Shown piece after piece: positions 1-14,653 of a DNA stretch of 37,368 nt. Position 1 is the stretch's first letter, and each line of letters opens with the position of its first letter. The translations under genes and the position numbers were made by a program. The notes under the pieces were generated by a model. That model had not been told where the DNA came from. It saw nothing but the letters and a program-made list of their open reading frames with translations, and ran no database searches. Source of the stretch: Eubacteriales bacterium (GTDB lineage Bacteria; Bacillota; Clostridia; Oscillospirales; Oscillospiraceae); the NCBI GenBank assembly GCA_030533415.1, contig JAUNJE010000029.1:1-37368 (forward strand), written 5' to 3'.

Positions 1-19
1 GAGAATACTGTCTAGGCAT
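1..19 (-). CDS. fusA: Elongation factor G, first codons only (partial)
   Basis: Only the first six codons are present; they read MPRQYS, a start typical of clostridial EF-G. An AAAGGAG ribosome site lies 7 bases before the ATG, and the gene follows rpsG by 15 bases. The order rpsL-rpsG-fusA is the conserved str operon order, which supports the call more than the few residues do. The rest of the gene lies beyond the left edge. Confidence 0.72.
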
Positions 20-34
20 TGGTTTTCTCCTTTA

Positions 35-505
35 TTACCAGCGGAAATGGGCGAATGCCTTGTTGGCTTCAGCCATTTTGTGGACGTCTTCGCGCTTCTT
101 CACGGATGCACCGGTGTTGTTGGCGGCGTCCATGATCTCAGCGGCCAGCCGCTCCTTCATGGTGTTCTCATTGCGGTTGCGGCTGTAGGTGGTGATCCAA
201 CGCAGACCCAGGGTCTGACGCCGGTCGGGACGAACTTCGATAGGCACCTGGTAGGTGGCGCCGCCGACACGGCGGGCCTTCAGCTCCACAGCGGGCATGA
301 TGTTTTCCATCGCCTGCTGGAACACTTCCAGGCCGTTCTTGCCGGTCTTGTTCTCGACAATTTCAAATGCACCATAAACGACTTTCTGGGCAACACCCTT
401 CTTGCCGTCCAGCATGATGCTGTTTACGAGCTTGGTAACCAGAACGGAATTGTAATTGGGATCCGGAAGGACCTCTCTCTTGGGAACATTACCTCTTCTG
501 GGCAC
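35..505 (-). CDS. rpsG: Small ribosomal subunit protein S7
   Basis: S7 nucleates assembly of the 30S head by binding the 3' domain of 16S rRNA. The 156-residue product starts [10 protein letters not shown], carries the conserved [12 protein letters not shown] segment near residue 75 and ends AFAHFRW, all family hallmarks, and the length is the usual one. The frame stays open to an ATG at 523, but that ATG overlaps the AAGGAGG ribosome site. The start chosen is the GTG at 505, six codons further in, which gives the normal S7 N-terminus. It is preceded by rpsL and followed by fusA, so it belongs to the str operon. Translation probably follows from the rpsL transcript and perhaps from a weak internal promoter. 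Confidence 0.97.
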   Translation of the reverse strand: MPRRGNVPKREVLPDPNYNSVLVTKLVNSIMLDGKKGVAQKVVYGAFEIVENKTGKNGLEVFQQAMENIMPAVELKARRVGGATYQVPIEVRPDRRQTLGLRWITTYSRNRNENTMKERLAAEIMDAANNTGASVKKREDVHKMAEANKAFAHFRW

Positions 506-546
506 TTTGCTTCCCTCCTTCATAATATAATGATTTCATCGGTACT

Positions 547-625
547 CGAAAGTGTGACTTTCGTTGTGCCTGGCCAGAGGTTTTTATACTCTATATAAAA
601 ACGCTGTGGCAAGGCCTTGCCTTGC
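547..625 (-). promoter_or_regulatory. rpsL-rpsG intercistronic region with two hairpins and a possible internal promoter
   Basis: The 163-base gap between rpsL and rpsG is long for this operon. It holds two perfect 7-bp inverted repeats, 609-615 with 619-625 and 547-553 with 557-563. A possible minus-strand promoter (TTGCCA at 607-612, 18-base spacer, TATAAA at 583-588) lies between them. In E. coli S7 represses by binding the rpsL-rpsG intercistronic RNA; whether these hairpins act in that way is inference. Confidence 0.35.
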
Positions 626-668
626 GAAAGGGCGTGGGAATTGTCAAATTTGGTTTTGGCGGAAAGAA

Positions 669-1094
669 TTACTTCTTCTTACCGGCCTTGGGACGCTTCG
701 CACCGTACTTGGAGCGGGACTGCATCCGGTTCTGCACGCCCTGGGTATCCAGAGTGCCGCGGATGATGTGGTAACGGACACCGGGCAGGTCCTTGACACG
801 GCCGCCGCGGATCAGAACCACAGAGTGCTCCTGCAGGTTATGGCCAACACCGGGGATATAAGCGGAAACTTCCATACCATTGGTCAGACGCACACGGGCG
901 ATCTTACGCAGTGCAGAGTTCGGCTTCTTGGGGGTGGTGGTACGGACAGCAGTGCACACGCCGCGCTTCTGGGGGGAAGGCAGGTTGGTAGCCTTGTTCT
1001 CCAGAGTGTTCAGACCTCTCTGCAGAGCAGGAGCGGTGGACTTGTAGGTGACCTGCTGACGGCCATTTCGAACGAGCTGATTAAAAGTAGGCAT
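669..1094 (-). CDS. rpsL: Small ribosomal subunit protein S12
   Basis: S12 sits at the decoding centre of the 30S subunit and governs accuracy. The 141-residue product starts [12 protein letters not shown], carries [12 protein letters not shown] and [13 protein letters not shown], the two loops around the streptomycin site, and ends in a lysine-rich tail. Both key lysines are wild type, so no streptomycin-resistance change is seen. It is longer than the E. coli protein because of an insertion after residue 25, as in other Gram-positive S12 proteins. The start at 1094 has AAAGGAG 6 bases upstream; the longer open frame to 1328 has no better site and overlaps the preceding gene. Confidence 0.97.
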   Translation of the reverse strand: MPTFNQLVRNGRQQVTYKSTAPALQRGLNTLENKATNLPSPQKRGVCTAVRTTTPKKPNSALRKIARVRLTNGMEVSAYIPGVGHNLQEHSVVLIRGGRVKDLPGVRYHIIRGTLDTQGVQNRMQSRSKYGAKRPKAGKKK

Positions 1095-1167
1095 CAATTT
1101 TCTCCTTTCTTTTGTTCTCGCCTTCTCGGCGGGTATATATTCTTCGGAAAATCCGACAGAACCAGGG

Positions 1168-1449
1168 TTAATTGACGACGGCTGCCGCCGCAGCGCCCAC
1201 CTCGATACCGCAGGCCCGGCCAAGCTCGGCCATGCTGGGTACCCAGGCGATCTGGATATTATGTTGGCTGCACATTCTCTCGATGCTTCCGGTGATGGCA
1301 GGATCGGCGTTTTCCGCCAGGAAAACATACTTGGCGCGGCCCGCCTCCACAGCCTTTTTCAGCTGTTTGGCACCCACGACCACCTTCTCAGCGGTAAGGT
1401 CGGGGAAAGTGCCGCACTTCGGTATTTTACAATCAATTTTCTTATCCAT
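1168..1449 (-). CDS. L7Ae/L30e/S12e/Gadd45-family RNA-binding protein (YbxF-like)
   Basis: A 93-residue protein of the L7Ae family, which binds kink-turn RNA. The core [18 protein letters not shown], the AENADP segment and the C-terminal [16 protein letters not shown] match the family. In many Firmicutes the ybxF/rplGB gene sits between rpoC and rpsL, as here apart from the intervening pot operon. The ATG at 1449 has no Shine-Dalgarno sequence and lies only 10 bases after a TATAAT box, so the mRNA may be leaderless or nearly so. The open frame extends further upstream, but that part covers the promoter and is not protein-like. Confidence 0.88.
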   Translation of the reverse strand: MDKKIDCKIPKCGTFPDLTAEKVVVGAKQLKKAVEAGRAKYVFLAENADPAITGSIERMCSQHNIQIAWVPSMAELGRACGIEVGAAAAAVVN

Positions 1450-1459
1450 ACAAGATGAT

Positions 1460-1487
1460 ATTATACGCGATTTTTTAGAAAAGTCAA
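1460..1487 (-). promoter_or_regulatory. SigA-type promoter of the L7Ae-rpsL-rpsG-fusA operon
   Basis: TTGACT at 1482-1487 and a perfect TATAAT at 1460-1465 (read on the minus strand) are 16 bases apart. The first base of the L7Ae start codon is 11 positions past the -10 box, which puts the expected transcription start within a few bases of the ATG. The promoter lets the ribosomal-protein genes be expressed independently of rpoBC. Confidence 0.75.
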
Positions 1488-1586
1488 CAAAAACCTGAGA
1501 ATTTTTTTGCTCTGGCGCTGTTTTTTCCCATTTCACCGTTTGTTTTTCAGGAAACCGCGTTTGCCGTAATGAATTCTGATTCTGGT

Positions 1587-1740
1587 TATAGTACCGCAGC
1601 TGCGTTAAGAACTGAATGATACTGATATTCCATTAGAAAGTTTCATTTGCCAGAATGGAACTTTTTAATAGGAAGATCATAATGAGACGGCTTTTGCGGC
1701 GGTTTTCCACAAATGGAAAGCGCCGTTAGGCGGTTTCTTT
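1587..1740 (+). repeat. Dispersed intergenic repeat, copy A, carrying an inserted hairpin
   Basis: The 33 bases at 1587-1619 match 30 of 33 bases of 21011-21043 on the opposite strand. The following block from 1684 (GAGACGGCTTTTG...) also matches the second copy in pieces. Here about 65 bases (1620-1684) are inserted between the two blocks, bounded by the direct repeat AATGA. The insert can fold as an 11-bp stem with one G-U pair (AAAGTTTCATT with AATGGAACTTT). This fills most of the gap between potD and the L7Ae promoter; no protein-coding gene is seen there. Confidence 0.5.
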
Positions 1741-1753
1741 CATGTTGGAAACA

Positions 1754-1788
1754 GGGTGCATATGGTGTGCTTTGCCCCATATGCACCC
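1754..1788. terminator. 12-bp perfect stem-loop downstream of potD
   Basis: Bases 1754-1765 pair perfectly with 1777-1788 around an 11-base loop. It lies 40 bases past the potD stop on the minus strand. No T-run follows on either strand, so it is either a non-canonical terminator or an mRNA 3'-end stabilising hairpin. Confidence 0.4.
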
Positions 1789-1828
1789 GTTTGATACGAT
1801 TTCTTGATTAAACACTTTGTTCGCGCGG

Positions 1829-2935
1829 TCAATTGATTTTAATATTCTCCCAAAGGGTATTCAGGTAGTCCAGCATGCCGGCATCCAGGTTGCGGTAGGC
1901 CTGGGTGTTATACTGTTCGGCAAAGTTGCCAAGCTCGGGATACAAAACCTCCATGGCATCCTCCCCCATATCCTCCTGATAGCCGGCGTTGGAATAGACC
2001 AGGCTGTTAGGGGAGGCATAGTAGGTATACTCCGCATTGGCGATGGCGGGCTCCTCGGAGAGCATATAGTTGATGAAGATTTCCGCCAGCTCCTTGTTCT
2101 GGGCGCAGGAGGGAATGCACATGGCATCCACATAGAAGTTGGTGCGCTCAGGATAGTAGAACTGCAGGTCCACATTCTCCGCCTGGGCATCCGCCATGGT
2201 GAAATAGTCGCCGGCATAGTACGCGCCGATGGCCGCCTCGCCGGACTCCATCATATTGAAGATCTCGTCCATGACCCAGCTGTACACCAAAGGGCGCTGG
2301 CTCAGCAACTCCTCATAGGCCTGGTCCCAGACGGCTTTGTCGGAGGAATTCACATCCAGCCCCAGCTTGTACATAGCGGTACCGAAAGCATCCCGGGCAT
2401 TGTTAAATTGCAGGATGGAACCGGAATATTTGGCGTTCCACATCACATCCCAGCCGCCCACATCGGCTTCGTCCACCACATTGGCATTATAGATCACGCC
2501 CACAATGCCATAGGCATAGGGCACGGTATATTGGTTGTCGGGATCATAGTACAGTCCCCGGAACGCCTCGTCGATATACTGGTAATTGGGAATGTTCCCG
2601 AAATCCAGGGGCAGCAGCATTCCCTCCTCCGCCATCCGGGCAATCATATAATCCGAGGGGATGATCACATCGTAGCTGACCGCTCCGCTGGAAATCTTGC
2701 TGTACATATCCTCGTTGGAGGCAAAGGTGCTGTAATTCACCGTGACCTTCTGGCCGTAAGTCTCCTTGTACCAGCTTTCAAACTCCCGGATCGTATCAAA
2801 GCTGCCCTCGCTGCCATCGGAGATATATTCGCCCCAGTTATAGACATTCAGCGTCAGCGCACCGGAACCGCCGCAGCCAGCCAGGCACAGGCAGAGCGCC
2901 AGTGACAGGGCCAGCGCACAGATTTTTTTCCTCAT
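1829..2935 (-). CDS. potD: Spermidine/putrescine-type ABC transporter, substrate-binding lipoprotein
   Basis: This is the extracellular polyamine-binding subunit of the importer. The 368-residue product has a lipoprotein signal with lipobox LAGC and Cys21, followed by the PotD/PotF start LNVYNWGEYISDGS. The family segments VIIPSDYMIARM and PYAYGIVGVIYN follow. It is the last gene of potA-potB-potC-potD, 23 bases after potC, and is probably the most conserved marker that the substrate is a polyamine. Exact substrate (spermidine or putrescine) cannot be read from sequence. The ATG at 2935 has an AGGAGG site upstream. Confidence 0.94.
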   Translation of the reverse strand: MRKKICALALSLALCLCLAGCGGSGALTLNVYNWGEYISDGSEGSFDTIREFESWYKETYGQKVTVNYSTFASNEDMYSKISSGAVSYDVIIPSDYMIARMAEEGMLLPLDFGNIPNYQYIDEAFRGLYYDPDNQYTVPYAYGIVGVIYNANVVDEADVGGWDVMWNAKYSGSILQFNNARDAFGTAMYKLGLDVNSSDKAVWDQAYEELLSQRPLVYSWVMDEIFNMMESGEAAIGAYYAGDYFTMADAQAENVDLQFYYPERTNFYVDAMCIPSCAQNKELAEIFINYMLSEEPAIANAEYTYYASPNSLVYSNAGYQEDMGEDAMEVLYPELGNFAEQYNTQAYRNLDAGMLDYLNTLWENIKIN

Positions 2936-2958
2936 TTCATTTCCTCCTTGATATTTGA

Positions 2959-3786
2959 CTATTTTGCCGCCTTTTTCCTGACCTTTTCCTCTTTCAGCTT
3001 CCGGCGGTCCTCGTTGTCCACCAAATTGCTCACCAGCAGCAGCGACATGGTCACAAAGAAGATAATGGTGGCCAGCGCGTACATTTTCGGCGTAACTGTT
3101 TTTTTCGTCATGCCGTAGATTCGAATTGGCAGGGTTTCAAAGCCGTTTCCGGCAGTAAAGTAGCTGATGACGAAATCATCCAGAGACAGGGTAAAGGCCA
3201 TGATGGCTCCCGTAATGATGCCCGGCAGGATCTCGGGCAGCTCCACCTTGAGAAATGCCCGCATCGGCGTGCAGCCCAGGTCCATCGCCGCCTCCGGCAG
3301 GGCCTTGTCCATCTGCTGGAGCTTCGGCAGCACCTGCAAGATCACATAGGGCAGGCAGAAGGTCACATGGGCGATGAGCATGGTCCAGAAGCTCAGGCTG
3401 GTAGATGCCCCAAAAAGCCTGCCCACAAACACAAACATGAGCATCAAAGAAATGCCGGTGATGATATCCGGGTTGGTCATGGGGATGTCCGTAACGGTAT
3501 TCATAGCCGTCCGGTACCATTTGCTGCGAAGCTTATTGATGCCCACTGCCGCCGCGGTCCCCATAACGGTGGAGATCGCCGTGGCGGAAAGGGCCAGGGT
3601 GAAGGTATTTTTCACCGCATGCAGGGTGTTGCGGTCATTCAAAAGCTCTCTGTACCACCGCAGGGAAAAGCCGGAATACACGGACAGGCTTTTCGCCTCA
3701 TTGAAGGAATAGATCAGCATGACTACAATGGGCGCAAACAGGAATGCGAGAATGATTCCGGTATAAATCTTGGCATGGAGTTTCAT
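2959..3786 (-). CDS. potC: Spermidine/putrescine-type ABC transporter permease
   Basis: The second inner-membrane permease of the PotABCD importer, 275 residues with about six membrane segments. The cytoplasmic EAA loop EAAMDLGCTPMRAF near residue 180 docks on PotA. The start is the ATG at 3786, one base after the potB stop, with GGAGGGG inside the end of potB as ribosome site. An in-frame ATG seven codons earlier lies upstream of that ribosome site and is rejected. The tight junction implies translational coupling. Confidence 0.94.
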   Translation of the reverse strand: MKLHAKIYTGIILAFLFAPIVVMLIYSFNEAKSLSVYSGFSLRWYRELLNDRNTLHAVKNTFTLALSATAISTVMGTAAAVGINKLRSKWYRTAMNTVTDIPMTNPDIITGISLMLMFVFVGRLFGASTSLSFWTMLIAHVTFCLPYVILQVLPKLQQMDKALPEAAMDLGCTPMRAFLKVELPEILPGIITGAIMAFTLSLDDFVISYFTAGNGFETLPIRIYGMTKKTVTPKMYALATIIFFVTMSLLLVSNLVDNEDRRKLKEEKVRKKAAK

Positions 3787-3787
3787 T

Positions 3788-4657
3788 TTAATCCCCTCCG
3801 TAAACATACCGTGTGGTCACATATTTCACCAGCGCCATGGCGGCCAGCAGGATCACCATCAGGATAAAGGCAATGGCTGCCGCAAAATGGAGGTTGTTGG
3901 CGACATACTGACCCTCAATGGCATCACCAATCAGGAAAAATTTACCGTTGCCCAGCTTCTGGGAGATGTAGAACGTGCTGATGGAGGGAATCAGGACCAT
4001 GGTAATACCGGAAACCACACCCGGCATACTCAGGGGGAAGATCACCCTGCGCAGTACGGCAAAACTGCCGCAGCCCAGATCCCGCGCCGCCTCCAGCAGC
4101 CGCACATCCATTTTCGCCATGATGGAATAGATAGGCAGCACCATATAAGGGAAATAGTCATATACCATACCGATGATGACCGCCGTTTCCGTGCCAATGA
4201 TGTGGACCGGCCCCATTCCCAGCGGCTTAAGGAGGTTATTGAGGATACCGGTGTCCTGCAAAATGGTCATCCAGGCATAGGTGCGGATCAGGAAGTTCAT
4301 CCACATGGGGATCATGATCAGCGTCATCATGGTTTTCTGGGTCTGCTCCTTGGCCCTGGCCATGATATAAGCCATGGGATAGCCCAGCAGCAGGCAGATG
4401 AAGGTGGAGATCACCGCCAGCTTGACCGACCGCAGGAAAATCAGCAGGTAGGTGCGGACCTCCTGGGTGGTGCCATCCTCGGCGGTAATGCTGCTGGTGG
4501 CAGTGAAGAAACGGACAAAGTGCTCTGTGGTAAAGGAAAAGCTGTTGTCCGTCAGCGCATAGTAGCCGATAAAAGCCAGGGGCACCAGAATAAACAGCAC
4601 CGCCCAGATGGAATAAGGGGCCAGCGCGGCATGGTAGGTGTTCAGCTTTCGTTTCAT
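3788..4657 (-). CDS. potB: Spermidine/putrescine-type ABC transporter permease
   Basis: The first permease of the polyamine importer, 289 residues. It has a short cytoplasmic N-terminus, about six hydrophobic segments, a large external loop after the first one (about residues 40-70), and the EAA motif [16 protein letters not shown] near residue 190. Its ATG overlaps the potA stop in an ATGA junction (4654-4657), so it is translationally coupled to potA. Confidence 0.94.
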   Translation of the reverse strand: MKRKLNTYHAALAPYSIWAVLFILVPLAFIGYYALTDNSFSFTTEHFVRFFTATSSITAEDGTTQEVRTYLLIFLRSVKLAVISTFICLLLGYPMAYIMARAKEQTQKTMMTLIMIPMWMNFLIRTYAWMTILQDTGILNNLLKPLGMGPVHIIGTETAVIIGMVYDYFPYMVLPIYSIMAKMDVRLLEAARDLGCGSFAVLRRVIFPLSMPGVVSGITMVLIPSISTFYISQKLGNGKFFLIGDAIEGQYVANNLHFAAAIAFILMVILLAAMALVKYVTTRYVYGGD

Positions 4658-5772
4658 TCTTCCGCCTCACTTCCCGGGTCGGACAGCTCATCCAGTTCGC
4701 TGGAGAAGGAGGAGTAATCTCCAAACATGCCGGAATATTTGGACTTTTTCATGATATGAATGGCGTCCGGGTCCAGCTTCAGGCCAATGTGTTCCCCTTC
4801 GTCCGCACTTTCCGTGGTCTGGATCATCCACTTGAAACCGTTAATATCCACAATGATCTCATTGTGAACGCCCATGAAGGTAACAGAGGTAACGGTGCCG
4901 TTAAGCATCCCCTGCTCCACGGGGACAATGTCCACATCCTCCGGACGGACCACCACATCCACCGCTTCGTTTTTTCCGAAGCCGGCATCCAGGCAGGTAA
5001 ACGTATTCCCGGCAAACCGCACCCGGTAGTCCTCCAGCATGACGCCGTCCAGAATATTGCTTTCGCCAATGAAATCCGCCACGAAGGCGTTGACAGGCTC
5101 ATTATAAATGTCAGTGGGCGTTCCGATCTGCTGAATTTTGCCCTCACTCATGACCACAATGGTATCGGACATGGACAGGGCCTCTTCCTGGTCATGGGTC
5201 ACGAAGATAAAGGTGATCCCGGTGCTCTTCTGAATTTTTTTCAATTCCTGCTGCATATCCTTGCGCAGCTTCAGATCCAGCGCACCCAAAGGCTCGTCCA
5301 GCAGCAAAATCCGCGGGTGGCTGATCAGCGCCCTGGCAATGGCCACCCGCTGCTGCTGTCCGCCGGACAGGCTGGTGACCCGGCGTTCGGCAAAGCCGGA
5401 GAGCATCACAAGGGACAGCATTTCATTTACCTTTTCGGTGATTTCCTTTTTGGGGACATGCTTTTCCCGCAGGGGGAAAGCCACATTTTCAAATACGTTC
5501 AGGTGGGGAAACAGGGCGTATTTCTGAAACACGGTATTGACGTTGCGCTTATGGGGCGGTGTGTCGTTGATGCGCTCCCCCATGAATACCACATCGCCGC
5601 TGTCCGGATGTTCAAAGCCGCCGATGATGCGCAGCGTGGTAGTCTTGCCGCAGCCGGAGGGACCAAGCAGGGTGATAAATTCATTGTCGTAGATGTCGAG
5701 GCTGATGCCGTCCAGCACCGTTTCGCCGTCAAATGCCTTGGAGATGTTCTTTAATTCGATGATCTTGTTCAT
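4654..5772 (-). CDS. potA: Spermidine/putrescine-type ABC transporter, ATP-binding subunit
   Basis: The ATPase that drives polyamine import on the cytoplasmic face. The 372 residues contain Walker [10 protein letters not shown] (37-45), the signature [15 protein letters not shown] near residue 135, Walker B ILLLDEP followed by THDQEEA, and a C-terminal TOBE-like domain ([12 protein letters not shown] near residue 270). It ends in an unusual acidic tail (about 20 residues) rich in Ser, Asp and Glu. It is the first gene of the operon; its leader holds a terminator about 40 bases upstream and a long structured RNA, so expression is likely controlled by attenuation or read-through. Confidence 0.95.
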   Translation of the reverse strand: MNKIIELKNISKAFDGETVLDGISLDIYDNEFITLLGPSGCGKTTTLRIIGGFEHPDSGDVVFMGERINDTPPHKRNVNTVFQKYALFPHLNVFENVAFPLREKHVPKKEITEKVNEMLSLVMLSGFAERRVTSLSGGQQQRVAIARALISHPRILLLDEPLGALDLKLRKDMQQELKKIQKSTGITFIFVTHDQEEALSMSDTIVVMSEGKIQQIGTPTDIYNEPVNAFVADFIGESNILDGVMLEDYRVRFAGNTFTCLDAGFGKNEAVDVVVRPEDVDIVPVEQGMLNGTVTSVTFMGVHNEIIVDINGFKWMIQTTESADEGEHIGLKLDPDAIHIMKKSKYSGMFGDYSSFSSELDELSDPGSEAEE

Positions 5773-5812
5773 ATTCTCTCTCCTATTCTCTCTTCGCCGG
5801 CTCTATAAACGC

Positions 5813-5841
5813 AAAAAAAGCATGCCGCATACGCAGCATGC
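5813..5841 (-). terminator. Intrinsic terminator in the potA leader
   Basis: On the minus strand GCATGC arms (5836-5841 and 5820-5825) with two further inner pairs are followed directly by seven T's (5819-5813). It sits only 40 bases before the potA start. This placement would stop most transcripts from the upstream promoter, or act as a regulated attenuator. A second inverted repeat (TTCGTG...CACGAA) lies just upstream, near 5850-5885. Confidence 0.6.
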
Positions 5842-5959
5842 CACTTGCACTTCGTGATATTCCGGCAAGCGCTTCCGGCACGAAAATACTGAGGTCCCCC
5901 AAAAAACGCCAGGAATCCCGATATTCCACATCCAAAGCATTCACCGAATCACAATGGAA

Positions 5960-6207
5960 TCAGAGTCTATATAGCAAAGATTACTCTTACTACTCTTATT
6001 GACCATTTCACAAGTTTTGCCGCGAGGCCATGGTTTATAGTAACCAACTTATAAAACTGAGCTTTTAACTCAATCAATAAGGCAACAGAAGTTGCCAACC
6101 GCTCACTGCGGTTTTCGGCATTCGACCCGGCTGTCCGTATGGCCTTAGCCGGCAAACTGCCGGCGGTCGTACATCTTGCTTTGGAAAGACTCTTTCCAAT
6201 TGAGACT
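5960..6207 (-). ncRNA. Structured RNA of about 245 nt upstream of potABCD (possible raiA-motif RNA)
   Basis: A promoter ends at 6213 and transcription should begin near 6207 with AGUCUC. A complementary AGACU at 5964-5968 can close a long-range helix. Between them many local stems are visible on the minus strand: TTGGAAA/TTTCCAA, GCCGGCA/TGCCGGC, CGACC/GGTCG, ACCGC/GCGGT and GGCAAC/GTTGCC. That density of compact helices and the absence of a plausible protein mark a noncoding RNA. Size and architecture resemble the clostridial raiA motif, but I cannot confirm that from memory of its consensus. It could instead be a cis-regulatory leader of potA. Confidence 0.6.
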
Positions 6208-6212
6208 TTATA

Positions 6213-6241
6213 AGGATAGCATATTCCTTAAGAATTGTCAA
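6213..6241 (-). promoter_or_regulatory. SigA-type promoter of the structured RNA and pot operon
   Basis: On the minus strand TTGACA (6236-6241) and TATCCT (6213-6218) are separated by exactly 17 bases. It lies downstream of the rpoC hairpins, so the pot operon has its own start rather than depending on rpoBC transcription. Confidence 0.75.
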
Positions 6242-6356
6242 TATATTCTTGTACTTTTGCTTGTTTTTCTAACTTTTATATTCCGTTTCCGCTGCGATAT
6301 TGTTCAAAATGCAACATCTGCGCCCCTGCCGGGAATCCAAAAAGAACCAGTATAAG

Positions 6357-6440
6357 ACGGCCTTGCCCTCCGCAATGGACGCAAAAGGACAAGGCCGTGG
6401 TGGTGTCCCTCCGGGGAAAAGCTTCCTTTTCCCCGGAGGG
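6357..6440 (-). terminator. Two stable hairpins after rpoC
   Basis: A perfect 14-bp stem (6407-6420 with 6427-6440, 6-base loop) begins 22 bases past the rpoC stop. A second stem of 9 bp (6357-6365 with 6390-6398) follows. No long T-run comes directly after either, only TTCTTTTT further on. They probably end or stabilise the rpoBC transcript. Confidence 0.55.
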
Positions 6441-6461
6441 CGTATCAGACGGGCTTTCTCA

Positions 6462-10157
<3,696 letters not shown>

Positions 10158-10169
10158 GTTTCAGCCTCC

Positions 10170-13856
<3,687 letters not shown>

Positions 13857-13930
13857 CACAGCCTTTCTTTCGAATTGTGTGTTGCTTATGATACGCTTGG
13901 AGCAGTTGTCAAATTTGTCAAACTTAACAC

Positions 13931-13959
13931 TTGACAGCGTCCCGATCCTGTGATAAAAT
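13931..13959 (+). promoter_or_regulatory. Strong plus-strand promoter facing the rpoB promoter
   Basis: TTGACA (13931-13936) and TAAAAT (13954-13959) are 17 bases apart on the plus strand. No plus-strand gene follows; transcription would run through the rpoB leader and promoter to a terminator at 14060-14082. Confidence 0.65.
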
Positions 13960-13965
13960 GTTCAT

Positions 13966-14082
13966 GTTGGAAAAGATGGCTATTGGGCATGTTATCACAG
14001 TTTGGATTACCATTTTATCATCCTCCATCAAATTTGTCAATGAATATTTTTCACAATTCCGGGGCTTTTGCCTCGTTTTTTT
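13966..14082 (+). ncRNA. Candidate antisense small RNA across the rpoB promoter
   Basis: Bounded by a consensus-like promoter (13931-13959) and an intrinsic terminator: CGGGGC (14060-14065), TTTT loop, GCCTCG (14070-14075), then seven T's (14076-14082). The predicted transcript is about 117 nt. It is antisense to the first 40 or so bases of the rpoB mRNA and crosses the rpoB -10 and -35 boxes. No ribosome site or convincing reading frame lies inside. The role is inferred: interference with, or titration of, rpoB initiation. Confidence 0.5.
14012..14040 (-). promoter_or_regulatory. rpoBC promoter
   Basis: On the minus strand TTGACA (14035-14040) and TAAAAT (14012-14017) have a 17-base spacer. 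The expected start near 14005 gives an rpoB leader of about 150 bases. In many bacteria rpoB follows rplL; here it begins its own transcription unit, with a different operon upstream. Confidence 0.8.
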
Positions 14083-14128
14083 GTACCCAAATCAACAATT
14101 TCCGCAGGAAGTAAATGAAATTTCCGGT

Positions 14129-14161
14129 AAAACCGGCGTGGCAAAAGTCACGCCGGTTTTT
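14129..14161. terminator. Bidirectional intrinsic terminator after the redox operon
   Basis: A perfect 12-bp GC-rich stem (14129-14140 with 14149-14160) is flanked by A and T runs on both sides. It ends the minus-strand cupin operon and also backs up the plus-strand terminator of the antisense RNA. Confidence 0.8.
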
Positions 14162-14242
14162 CTGTGGCTGAAAGCGGGATATGGATTTTCCCACATAAGT
14201 GAAGTAGGCCTCAACCGTGATGTGCTCTTTCCCACCGCTGGT

Positions 14243-14653
14243 TTATTTCAGGTGGCTGTAGTTTTCTTGTGATACTGCTTCCAGCCATTCTGTTGAAACG
14301 CCTTCGCCAGGAACCTCCACAGCCAAATGCGCAAACCAGCTATCCGGTGCGGCCCCGTGCCAGTGCTTTACCCCTGCTGGGATGATTACGACATCTCCGG
14401 GGTGAAGCGCCTGCGCTTCCTTTCCCCATTCCTGATAATAGCCCCGGCCAGCGGTACAGAGAAGAATCTGTCCGCCTCCCTGCTGTGCATGGTGAATATG
14501 CCAGTGATTCCGGCATCCCGGCTCAAAGGTCACATTGCCAATCGTCACGCCCTCCGTTGTCAGCATGTTCAGATAGCTTTGTCCCACAAAATACTTTGCA
14601 AACGCCTCATTTTTCCCACCAACCGGGAATACGCTTACTTCTTCCGGTTTCAT
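14243..14653 (-). CDS. Cupin-domain protein
   Basis: A 136-residue single-domain cupin. The first cupin motif reads GCRNHWHIHHAQQGGGQ (metal-binding histidines) and the second PGDVVIIPAGVKHWHG, so a mononuclear metal site is likely. Similar small cupins occur beside carboxymuconolactone decarboxylase and aldo/keto reductase genes; the substrate is unknown. The start is the ATG at 14653, which overlaps the flavodoxin stop by one base (TAATG) and has GGAGG 8 bases upstream. It is the last gene of the operon. Confidence 0.85.
   Translation of the reverse strand: MKPEEVSVFPVGGKNEAFAKYFVGQSYLNMLTTEGVTIGNVTFEPGCRNHWHIHHAQQGGGQILLCTAGRGYYQEWGKEAQALHPGDVVIIPAGVKHWHGAAPDSWFAHLAVEVPGEGVSTEWLEAVSQENYSHLK

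Noticed and set aside
5967-6155. 62-codon minus-strand frame upstream of potA
   Set aside because: It lies entirely inside the densely paired RNA region and has no ribosome site; better explained as noncoding RNA.
13931-14272. 113-codon plus-strand frame upstream of rpoB
   Set aside because: It starts at the -35 box of a promoter, crosses two terminators and has no protein-like features.
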